The notes under the pieces were generated by a model. The model had not been told where the DNA came from. It was given only the letters and a program-made list of their open reading frames with translations, and ran no database searches. From assembly GCA_012845835.1 (NCBI GenBank), contig JABAKD010000015.1, positions 9,673,967 through 9,737,966 of the forward strand: a stretch of DNA of 64,000 bases, written 5' to 3'. This DNA comes from Undaria pinnatifida. Its lineage: Eukaryota > Sar > Phaeophyceae > Laminariales > Alariaceae. This document shows positions 41,855-51,460 of this stretch, piece after piece (the first letter of the stretch is position 1; each line of letters begins with the position of its first letter). The position numbers were made by a program, and so were the translations under genes.

Positions 41855-42226
41855 TGTTATAAGGCTTAGTTTGGGTAAGCTATCGGTTAACCTTTTGCAA
41901 GTGGTCTACCGGACGAATACCCCACTAATACCTTAACAAATGGCGTCGTCGACAGACCATGGGTTCTCGGGTCGTGGGTTCGATCCCCACCATCCACAAT
42001 AATACACTTTTCATATTTTCCCCATGTCGAACTTGAAAAATACTCTCCCCGGTATCCCCAGGAAATGAAACGGCTTGAATATTGACAGAGGTCCGCCGTA
42101 TATCCGGCCGACCTGCTATCCCGCCGTTTCAGGGGGGGAGGGTGTTATAAGGCTTAGTTTGGGTAAGCTACCGGTTAACCTTTTGCAAGTGGTCAAACGG
42201 ACTAATACCCCACTAATTCCTTGACA
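41855..42226 (+). mobile_element. TRIM: miniature LTR retrotransposon, complete
   Basis: Two 84-base terminal direct repeats (41855-41938, 42143-42226) start TGTTATAAGG and end TTRACA. The internal 204 bases begin with AA then TGGCGTCGTCGAC (candidate primer-binding site) and end AGGGGGGGAGGG (polypurine tract) directly before the 3' LTR. GCGG flanks both sides as a 4-base target duplication (41851-41854, 42227-42230). There is no coding capacity. A perfect tRNA-like T-arm, GTGGGTTCGATCCCCAC, lies in the internal region near 41976. Confidence 0.85.
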
Positions 42227-42524
42227 GCGGGGGGTTAGGCGAGGAAACGACAAATACCCGGGATGGAAGAGATGGCATCACCTACTACTACCTACAGCCC
42301 CGCGAGGGGCGGAAGAAAGTGTTTAGCCGAAAAAAAAAATAGAACACATACAACACAAAAAAAGTAATAAAAAGACAAAGAAAAGATGCACGGCAGGCCC
42401 GTACATAGCACATAGTCCTGTACCACGTTACGCGCAAACAGGATACCCTGGTCGCCCCCCGGCTCTGGGCTGAGGAGGGCTTCGGCAGGGCGAAATTGAA
42501 CAATCGACGACAGACACGTGTCAA

Positions 42525-43042
42525 TATCCAAGCCGTTTCTTTTCCTGGGGATACCGGGGAAGAGAGAGTGTTTTTCAAGTTCGACATGGGGAAAGTCTGA
42601 AAAAGTTTATTATTGTGGATTATGGGATTCGAACCCACAACGCCGAAAAAGCATGGTCTTTTTGACGACGCCATTTGTTAAGGAATGATAATAGTGGGGC
42701 GTGTTAAGGTATTAGTGGGGTATTCGTCCGTTTGACCACTTGCAAAAGGTTAACCGAGCTTTCCCAAACTAAGCCTTATAACATTTTTCCCCCCTGAAAC
42801 GGCGGGATAGCAGGTCGGTCGGATATACGCGCGGACCTGTCAATATATCCAAATGTCGTCGTCGGCTGGACCTAATGGTCCAGCCGACGACGCCATTTGT
42901 TGAGGAATTAGTGGGGCATTAGTCCGTTTGACCACTTGCAAAACGTTAACCAATAGCTTACCCAAACTAAGCTTTAGAACAGGTAGGTATTAATAATAGT
43001 CCGTTTGACCACTTGCAAAAGGTTAACCAAGCCCTATAACAC
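42525..43042 (-). mobile_element. Antisense TRIM array, rearranged
   Basis: Reading the - strand: LTR pieces at 42990-43042, 42898-42980, 42706-42785 and a truncated one at about 42678-42700, with the internal region and T-arm at 42525-42670. Between two LTRs the internal region has collapsed to an exact 16-base hairpin (42857-42892) made of two facing copies of the primer-binding-site region around TAAT. Confidence 0.7.
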
Positions 43043-43474
43043 GAGTATGATAAACTATTAGTCTAGTAGTATAGTTCAGTAGTATAGTAGTTAGTCGGCG
43101 ATGTGTCGATGTGTGATAATAGATAGATAATCTGGTACGAGTAGTCAGTTAGTGTGTTTATTGCTAATAATATTAGTATTATTACCTGTTTGTGTGGGGG
43201 GGAAAAAGCTTCAGCCCGGTGGCCGATGATGGTGAGGAGATGAGGAGAGAGAGTGCGTGGCGAGGTTCCAATTTACGGCGACGCCAACAATAATCATGGG
43301 AGGAACTCATTTCCAGCCTGCGTGCCCGAATCTCCACACGACCGGCGGCATCATCCCCCAAAAAGAACACAAACAAACCGAGAAACGGTCACGATAGCGA
43401 TTGGCGTCCCCTCGTGCGGCCTTTCTATATATATCCCTTATGCTCCTCCAGCCGTCGATCTTGTCCCGACAGCT

Positions 43475-43735
43475 GAACTGCTGCTGCTGCTGCTGTCTCT
43501 GCTGTGTGGGCACTTCTTCCTTCTACCTCTACCGGTTGTCGTGTCTGATACTCGCTGCTGCTGTGCTGCTGCTGTACTAAGCTGATTGATGCTGCTGCCG
43601 AGACTCTCCTATTTTTCATTTTTCCATCATTCTTTCCTCTGGAACCACCCCTCCTCCCTGCTACCCGGTTCTCCGACGTTTCCTTCCTTTCCGTTCCGCC
43701 AAATTCCAGTCTGTTCCGACATTCATTCTTACATT
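43475..43735 (+). mobile_element. Dispersed repeat with CTG-rich core, second copy
   Basis: Same order of blocks as 18985-19265, ending TTCCGACATTCATTCTTACA. Confidence 0.6.
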
Positions 43736-44092
43736 TAATTATTTTTTTTGCATAACACATTTTTTCTGCTGAGCACCCACATCAACAACAACAGTGTTAC
43801 AAAGTGTTACGACAGTTTAACTACTTGTATATTATATAGTAGTTTTAGGTAAAAAAAAATATTTCATGAGAAGCCCTGACACCGGCTACTACTGTATTTT
43901 AACTACAACAATAATAATAGTTAATCATACAGGTGGGAGGTAACTCCTTTCACGCCTCCCTCTCACAGCTCAATAAGCCGGCCCGCCGCTCGGTTCATTC
44001 TTTTTTTTTTATAATCGCTCTCTTCTTCTACTCTTCTTCTCTTCTAACTCAATGACAACTCGTAAGAGGTTATTTGTTTTTTTCATAATTTT

Positions 44093-44392
44093 TTTTTCTC
44101 ACACTTTTACTTTCAGCTCCTGGACAACAAGCCGTGGATACAGGTGTCGACCCTTCTCCCCCCCGGTTCTTGCCTTCATTTTTTATCGCGCATAGGGTCC
44201 AGCAATCCCACTGCTCGTCGATTTTTCATCGAGTGTTGTTGCTAACTCGCGCTCTCGCGCTTTCCGCAAGTCAATTTGTGCACAAGAAAAAGTCCCAACG
44301 AATTTCTACGCGTATGCACTCGGCGGAGCTCGAACTCACGAAACTGACCTATACCAGGCTCGAAGATAACCTGATACGCCACCGGGGCGGCC
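44093..44392 (-). mobile_element. tRNA-derived SINE (antisense)
   Basis: Same family as 7127-7443; the + strand ends GCCACCGGGGCGGCC. It is directly followed by a different tRNA-derived unit. Confidence 0.8.
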
Positions 44393-44400
44393 GGCTAGGT

Positions 44401-44665
44401 TACACCCTCATTCAGCAACCTTCTGGACAAGCCCTGATCACAGGTGTCTCCCCTTCCCCCAGGTGTTTGCCTCCATTTTATCTCGAATACACAGCAGCAG
44501 TGTAAGTTCATTCAGCATTTTAGCTTTCCATGCTCGTCGATTTAGAATATCGAATTTCGATATCTCACTCGCCCTCACGCGCTTTCGGCCTGTCGATTTG
44601 TCAGAAAATGCCGTTGTACCTAAGATTCGAACCTACGACCTCCATCTCAGTCAACAATGTAAGAA
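44401..44665 (-). mobile_element. Third tRNA-derived SINE-like unit (antisense)
   Basis: The - strand shows GGTCGTAGGTTCGAATC, a B-box-like segment. The far end shares CTTCTGGACAAGCC(C/G)TG and CACAGGTGTC with the first SINE family, indicating a common 3' body. It is followed by the CTG-core repeat at 44690-44950. Confidence 0.6.
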
Positions 44666-45416
44666 TGTCCGAACCAGTTGGAACAGTCTGGAGTTTGGCG
44701 GAACGGAAAGGAAGGAAATGTCGGAGAACCGGGTAGTATAGGGGGGGTAGCTCCAGGGGGAGGAATGGCGGGAAAAAGGAGGACCTCAGTAGCAACAACG
44801 TAGCACAGCAGCAGCACACCAGCAGCGAGTATCACACACAACAACCGGTAGACGTAGAAGGAAGTAGCGCCCACGCAATAGCGACAGCAGCAGCAGTAGC
44901 AGTAGGGAGAAGACCGGCGGCAGGAGCATAGGGGGTAGAGAGGCAGCACGGGGAGGCACCAATCGACTTATCGACCTCGATCTCACTCTCAATAATGGTT
45001 ACTTAGCGGCGGGCTTTCCAATAATGGACCACCTGGGACGCCTGCAAGTAACATTAATTATTTGATTAGTATTATTGGTGGTTAAATAATACCTGGTAAT
45101 GACCACATCTACAATAAGTAACATACAAAACTCCTCGTTTTTTCTCTCCATCTTTTCATCATCACGTACTTTTTTTTGTCTCGTGATCTTACTAATATTA
45201 TTTTATTTTCGCTCCATCTCATATTTTTTCTTTTTCTCTCCCCTCCCTCCTTCCCTATTGATAGATGTACTACATAACACACCTGTCCCTCCCCCCTTCC
45301 TCCCCTCCCGCTCCCCTTTTGATCAAAATCAGGTCCCCACGTCCTCAAAAACTCCGCTCTCCCCTCACCGGTTATTCGACATACAGGATTCACTTGATAA
45401 ACTGATGCATTTCCTT

Positions 45417-45655
45417 CCACAGCTGTCAGATTTTGTCCCCCTCAGAAACGGGTTTTATAGTTTCCGCGCACACACTGCCTAACATCGTCACCCTGATTGA
45501 CCCTGCTGATAGCTACACTGTTGTTGCAAGGGGAGTCGACGACGTATATCCTTAATAATGAGGACACACAACCCGTAATACGCGCGATCGGAGTATCACA
45601 CACAGCTTGCAAAGTTGAGTTTCGACAAAATCTTCGATCTCACAGCTGGAGTGTA
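45417..45655 (+). mobile_element. AGCTGT-ended MITE-like repeat (long form)
   Basis: CCACAGCTGTCAGATTTTGT to CTCACAGCTGGAGTGTA. Upstream it shares TTTTGATCAAAATCAGG and CTCACCGGTTATTCGAC with the other long copies. Confidence 0.75.
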
Positions 45656-45746
45656 GTGTATTTTGTATTTTTAAAATGATAACTCAGATCCGAGGTCACT
45701 AATCAGCCCGGCTCTCCACTACTACTACTAACGATTATATGCGTAC

Positions 45747-46425
45747 TGTTATAAGGCTTAGTTTGGGTAAGCTATTGGTTAACCTGTGCAAGTGGTCAAA
45801 CGGACTAATACCCTACTAAAGTCCTTAACAAATGGCGTCGTCGGCAGGACAGAAAAGAAAAAAAATGGAAAGAACCGCCCCAAAACTCGATGAAGACCCT
45901 CAGAACACTACGAACGACCCAAAGACAAAGACGCAAAACTCATACCTCAAAAAATGAAGAACTATCGAGAAACGGTGGTGGCTTGGAAGATATTGACAGA
46001 GGTCCGCCGTATATCCGGCCGACCTGCTATCCCGCCGTTTCATGGGGGGAGAGTGTTATAAGGCTTAGTTTGGGTAAGCTATTGGTTAACCTTTTGCAAG
46101 TGGTCAAACGGACTAATACTCCACTATTATCCTTAACAAATGGCGTCGTCGACAGACCATGGGTTTTTGGGTCGTGGGTTCGATCCCCACATCCACCATA
46201 ATAAACTTTTTCAGATTTCCCCATGGCGAACTTGAAAAATACTCTCCCCGGTATCCCCAGGAAATGAAACGGCTTGGATATTGACAGAGGTCCGCCGTAT
46301 ATCCGGCCGACCTGCTATCCCGCCGTTTCAGGGGGGGAGAGTGTTATAAGGCTTAGTTTGGGTAAGCTATTGGTTAACCTGTGCAAGTGGTCAAACGGAC
46401 TAATACCCTACTAAAGTCCTTAACA
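45747..46425 (+). mobile_element. TRIM with three LTRs and GTAC target duplication
   Basis: LTRs at 45747-45830, 46054-46138 and 46342-46425, with two internal regions between them. The outer two LTRs appear identical over 84 bases; the middle one differs at several positions. GTAC lies directly outside both ends (45743-45746, 46426-46429). Both internal regions start AA TGGCGTCGTCG and end in a purine tract (ATGGGGGGAGAG, AGGGGGGGAGAG). The second keeps the T-arm GTGGGTTCGATCCCCAC; the first has lost it. Confidence 0.85.
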
Positions 46426-46429
46426 GTAC

Positions 46430-47125
46430 GGTACGCGCCTTGGCTTTTATCGCGAGTGAGTGTATGGGATCTCAATGAACCAAATATATACCAGAAGAAG
46501 TATAGACTAGACCTATTATTATACAAATTAATTCCATTTTTTTACGAAAGGTGGTACTATTATTATTAATATTTTTGCCCTCCGACAATGTAGCGTAGAT
46601 GCATTTCCGATATAAATCGAATATCCTTCCTTAAAGCAGCAGTAGCACCTAATATGAAGTCGAATGATCGAATAGCTATTGTCAATTGATTATTATTATC
46701 ATTTGATACGAAGTACCAGGTAGGTCATGTATTTATTTATTATGTCGGCTCGATTGCGGAATTTAAGTATGATGAAAGCAAGAAGGAAGATATGCGGTTT
46801 CTGTCGGGGTTTTCGCTTTTTTTCTTCATTGACTGCACGGAATCTGGTTGTGCGCTGGACGTTTACATTATTAGATGCATGGATGGGTGGGAACAGCTCA
46901 TTTGTTTTTAAATTACACACACATAATACATACATACATGCCATAAGATTCAGCACTGTGGGCCACAATGTTTTATATTATATATACCCCCCCCCCCCTT
47001 TCCCCCGCTCCCTCTGGTTCAAATGCCTCACCCAAAATTAAAATCTGCCAGACAGAGTAATAAACACTACTACCAGGCAGTTGATATCACCTCAATATAT
47101 TACTAGCCATCCATGCCGTAGCTCT
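46430..47125. other. Intergenic, nothing recognised
   Basis: AT-rich sequence without recognisable exon or element. One C run at 46987-46999. Confidence 0.4.
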
Positions 47126-47129
47126 AATC

Positions 47130-47248
47130 CCCCCCCCCCCCCCTCCAACGTGCCCTCCTTCCCCACCACCCCACACCATCGCCTAAACCCAGCACCACGC
47201 GTATAGCAAGCCCCTACATCGATGCGACCTAAAGCTGTTGGAAATCCC

Positions 47249-47280
<32 letters not shown>

Positions 47281-47762
47281 TTCGAACACTCCACCCTCTC
47301 CTCACTGGTTGTACGGCTTACAGGAAATACATGATAAACTGATTCATTCCTTCCACAACCGTCAGATTTGTCAGGATTTCTAGTTGCCACGCACAGATTG
47401 AGTTACCCCCGCCCCCCCGGCTCACTCTTGTTCAAACCCATGCCCTCCATGCCCTTGAAAACTCCGGCTTTCCCCTCACCGGTTATACGACTTACAGGAT
47501 ACACTTGATAAACTGATGCATTTCCTTCCACAGCCGTCAGATTTTGTCCCCCTCAAACACGGGTTTTATAGTTTCCGCTCACAGACTGCCTAACATCACC
47601 CTGTTGACCCTGATAGCTACACTGTAGTTGTAAGGGGAGTCGCCGACCTATATACTTAATGAGGACACACAACCCGTAACACGCGCGATCGGAGTATCAC
47701 ACACAGCTTGCCAAGATGAGTTTCGACAAAATCTTCGATCTCACAGCTGGTCCATGGAGTGT
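47130..47762 (+). mobile_element. Composite repeat plus AGCTGT-ended element
   Basis: The C-rich composite (CACCATCGCC, ACCACGCGTATAGC, a C run of about 24 near 47247) leads through TTGATAAACTGATGCATTTC into an AGCTGT-ended copy (47528-47762). It has the same layout as 33715-34360. Confidence 0.65.
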
Positions 47763-50300
47763 ATTTTTTATTTTTTTGGTATTTTTCATATTTTTAGTAG
47801 TACACAACGGAGTACCAGATAGAGTCCATTGTTGTTGTAACATAAGTCTATGCCTGGTATCGATTGCGCTGTCGTTAACGTATCATACGTAGTCATCTGG
47901 TATACGTACGTATATGATACACAAAAGTACCAGAGATATAGATACACACGTCCCTCGTACGATCATTGGATCATGCGAATCTAGTATGTAGATCGTGTAT
48001 CCTCGTAGATTGCGGCGGAACCCTAATAAAATGTCGGTTGAGATTTACTGTTGGCCCGAGGTGTTTTGTACCGGTACGAGTGTTTTTGGGGTAAATCACA
48101 CCGCCTGCTTTCTGTTTTATTAGGGCGGTTCGTAAGCTTTTATACAATAGGGTCTTGAGCTGTGATCGATCGAGCATGCACCACGCACACTCTCTCACAA
48201 CTCAACTCAATTCAACAGCACCACCGCTCCTCCTTCCTCGTCTCTTCTTCGAGACCGCGCTGCTAATGATAAACACGTCACTGCCCTTGGGGGCATCTTT
48301 TTGTCATCATTAGCTCTGCGGAGCTTGAAACTTGACCGCAACGGCATAGTAACATCTGTTGAGTGCGCATAACTCTCGTGCCAGATCCGGCATGATATGT
48401 GACACCAGGGAACATATCCATCTCCCAAAAAAAGGATTTTAATCAAAACTCTCATTTTTGCAAGCTGCGTGTGTGATACTTCGATCGCGCGTGTTGCGGG
48501 GTGTGTACTTGTATAATACCCTCGTGATGGATGCAAACATGTCGGCGACTCCCCTGCTAATGAAAAAGCCAGGGTCAACAGGACTAAACAGGACGTTCAG
48601 CCTTGTTCTGCGAACGCGGAAACAACTGCATGCAGCATGCTGCTGTGCTGCTGACTGCTGCCGCTGCTGCTGCTGTATAATAACCCGCTTTGAGAACTCG
48701 TCCTTTTAAAATGATTGTATAAAAATTGAAATAAAACGACCCGCTTTTTGAGACGGGGACAAAATATAGAGCATGTGCGACGATAATTATACTCATTAAA
48801 AAGTTTCACCCGTGATGTGGTGATTGGATATTATATACGTACTGTAAAGGGCCTACTGTAAAAGGAAGTCACCAACAGCTACACGATTAATTGCGGTTGG
48901 TTGTGATAGTGTGGCATGGCATATGGTATGGCCAGATCGCCTTGCTCATATCTCTATCTCGTAGGTTGTGACCACAGCAGAGAGAGAGCTCGTAGTTGTC
49001 TCTATGAGGCATCAGCACGGACGGACACTGATAGATTGTGTTACTGGATGCAGATGGATGGGTGGAAAGGTCAACACACAACACACTGCTGCTGCTCTGT
49101 TGTATGTAAAGCTATTTTAGCTACGTACAAGGTCAAGGTATAGCCACTTTCGTACTCGTACGCCCACAACAACGTGTATGTACAGCACACACACCACCTG
49201 AACTTTGTCTACATGACTTGAAAATTAAAAAAAAAGTTGATGCCACATCAATCATCGCATCATGTATAGACTAGATGTCGTACATACCATATGTACAAAA
49301 TGTGTCTAAGTGAGCGGATGCCCGCTAGTATTGTACCGTTTGTTGTTTTGGTGGCTCGTTGCTGTCATGCATACCCAACGTACAGCGGCAGCAGTCAACA
49401 ACATACCGTATCTGACGGTGTATACATAACACACACCCCTCGGACGAATTTGAATGCTGGTTTCTCGGCGACGGGTAGAGATCAAACGCCGAGCGACGCG
49501 TGCACGGACAGATCTCGACGACATGGTCTTCCGAATGACGCTATTTTTCTATTTTCGTTGTTCGTTTTCCCCCTGGTCTTTCTGGAATACATTCTGTCAC
49601 ATGCCAGTACCTGGTACGGGTATAATATGATACCTGGTCGATGGTACAGCAGCATATACAGCACTTCTACTCTGTAGTTGGATGTACAGAGAGTTGCTTG
49701 GCACGTCCGGCGCACATGGTGGGCCGAGAAGGATGAGGTATGACGCAGACACGCGGACCACACCCATCCATCGCCAATCGAAACCCAAACACGCGGGTGT
49801 ACAACATCACCAAATTGATGATTTATTTGCAAACAACTTGTAGCAGCCAGCAGCTTGTTGTGCATATTTTATTGAAAAAATTGAAAAAACGTCAGTCGTG
49901 AGTACGACCGACTGAATGGTTGAAACTCAACTTTGCAAGCTGCATTGTGCAGCTATGATAAATATACAGCAGTAGTAGTAGTTGCACAAAAAAAAAGATG
50001 TACCCGTGAAGGTTTAAAACATGGTCCACCGACAAGATTCATAAAATTCGAAATCAAAATCACGCGGAATTTTTCATTTTTGAAAAAACGAATACTTGTA
50101 TAATTTTTTCGAGTTTTCAATTTCCCCATAGAGCACGCACTCGGATCGTCCAGACCACTTCAGGACTTCGGTATATTTGTATGGTTCCAGGTTTTGATAT
50201 ATTCTCGTTCCACGTTCATCTCTCTCAACATCCCCAGGTCACCACAAGCGCCCTTATCTCCTTCAGGACTTTCGCCTGACTTAACCTACCTTCTACACTC
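47763..50300. other. Intergenic, repeat fragments only
   Basis: It contains a decayed antisense AGCTGT-type fragment (48440-48600) and a diverged end piece at 49870-49950. The remaining open frames carry no recognisable motif. Confidence 0.4.
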
Positions 50301-50399
50301 CGAAGGCAGAGGTGAGGATGCTTGACAGGAAGCATAGCACTAGGCACGGTGGTCAGGTGCACGCCAAAGGGTATCAGGACGGGAGCTTGCTGCTTTTGT

Positions 50400-51110
50400 T
50401 TTTAGTCCGTGTGCTGGCTTTTGGCACAGCAGCAGCAGTAGAAGTTTTTTTTGTTGACGAGGGCGCCTGCTCAAACGCAAATAAACTGTTCCATGACGAT
50501 GGTGCGTATCCGGCTCGGTGGGGTATTTTATGGTGTTGGTCTCGGGCTACTTTCAAGGGGTGCGTCCTCCCCGAGGCCGCCAACAGCATGGAGCCGGCTC
50601 GGGATCGGATCGCGAGCGTGTGCTCACCCTCCCGTAGTCGGCGCCACGCCAACGTTATTTTGCAAGGAGGAGCTGCTGCTGAGCTCGTTGGAGCATGCGT
50701 TCTTCCTCTGCACTGTTATAGCAATTGGACCGTTGAGGTCCGGAAATGCAGTGGAGGAGCCAGACGTAGCCAAACGCGAGCTCAATGAGCACTTGAGTGT
50801 TTGGCTGCTACTCCCTACCGCCCAAAGTCTCTCGTCTTCCTACGCCAGTGGCAGCCTATACCTCGACGTATGCGGGGGCGGTCGGTGCGGTCCGGCGCGC
50901 GGCAAGCAGGCCCAGTAGAGCAGGCCTATCGCTGGAACCTGCACTTCGTGCACACGAAGTATTTCGCTACGTTGGCGCCCTTTCTCTCCATGCAGGTTTC
51001 GTGGCTAGCAATGGTTCGATATTGCACACGAGGTCCGTGTTCGGAACTGTTAAACACCGAAGTCTTGCGTTGACAAATGCAATCATTGCTTCGGTTGAAG
51101 GCGCTTGATC
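50400..51110 (+). pseudogene. Possible tRNA-splicing endonuclease SEN2-like remnant
   Basis: GC-richer than its surroundings, with conceptual pieces in different frames. One frame gives VEVFFVDEGACSNANKLF; another gives GVFYGVGLGLLSRG and LLSSLEHAFFL. Eukaryotic SEN2 has a similar order: a V-x-V-x-D segment, a G-x-F-G-K-G-x-L-S-R-S motif, then a L-S-x-E-E-A-F-F-L motif. The frame changes between pieces, and the C-terminal catalytic Tyr/His/Lys region was not found. It could be a pseudogene, an unrecognised set of exons, or chance. A textbook acceptor CCTTTCTCTCCATGCAG ends near 50997. Confidence 0.22.
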
Positions 51111-51384
51111 CACGTCTACACCCGCTTAGGTTTGCCTCGTCGGCAAGCGAACCCGCACCTCGCGTGGGCGCACGACAAGCGACGCATACTCCCTAGCTGG
51201 CTTGCTTGCTAGATGAGCCGAAAATTCGAAAATTGAACAGCGCCGACTCTTGCAATTATTAAATGTCCCCCCGATTTTTTTTTTTCGACCTCTTTACTCT
51301 CTTCGATGGACCAACCCCACCCCCCCTCCGCCCCGGGCTCTCCTCCCCCTTGCCTCTTCTCTGCAGTCAGACAGGTCGAAAATC

Positions 51385-51460
51385 ATGATGGGGAAGATGA
51401 GCATGGCGGCTTTGTTGGGGGCGACTCTTGTCTTCGTGGGCACCTTGAGCCAGCCCGTTG
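51385..51460 (+). CDS. Cys-rich protein exon 1 (signal peptide)
   Basis: It encodes MMGKMSMAALLGATLVFVGT then LSQPV, a short basic start followed by a hydrophobic core, as in signal peptides; cleavage would fall near the exon end. The donor GTGAGC starts at 51461, phase 1. Confidence 0.82.

Noticed and set aside
41940-42005. tRNA gene in the TRIM
   Set aside because: Only the T-arm and a possible anticodon-like hairpin exist. The 5' acceptor strand and D-arm are absent.
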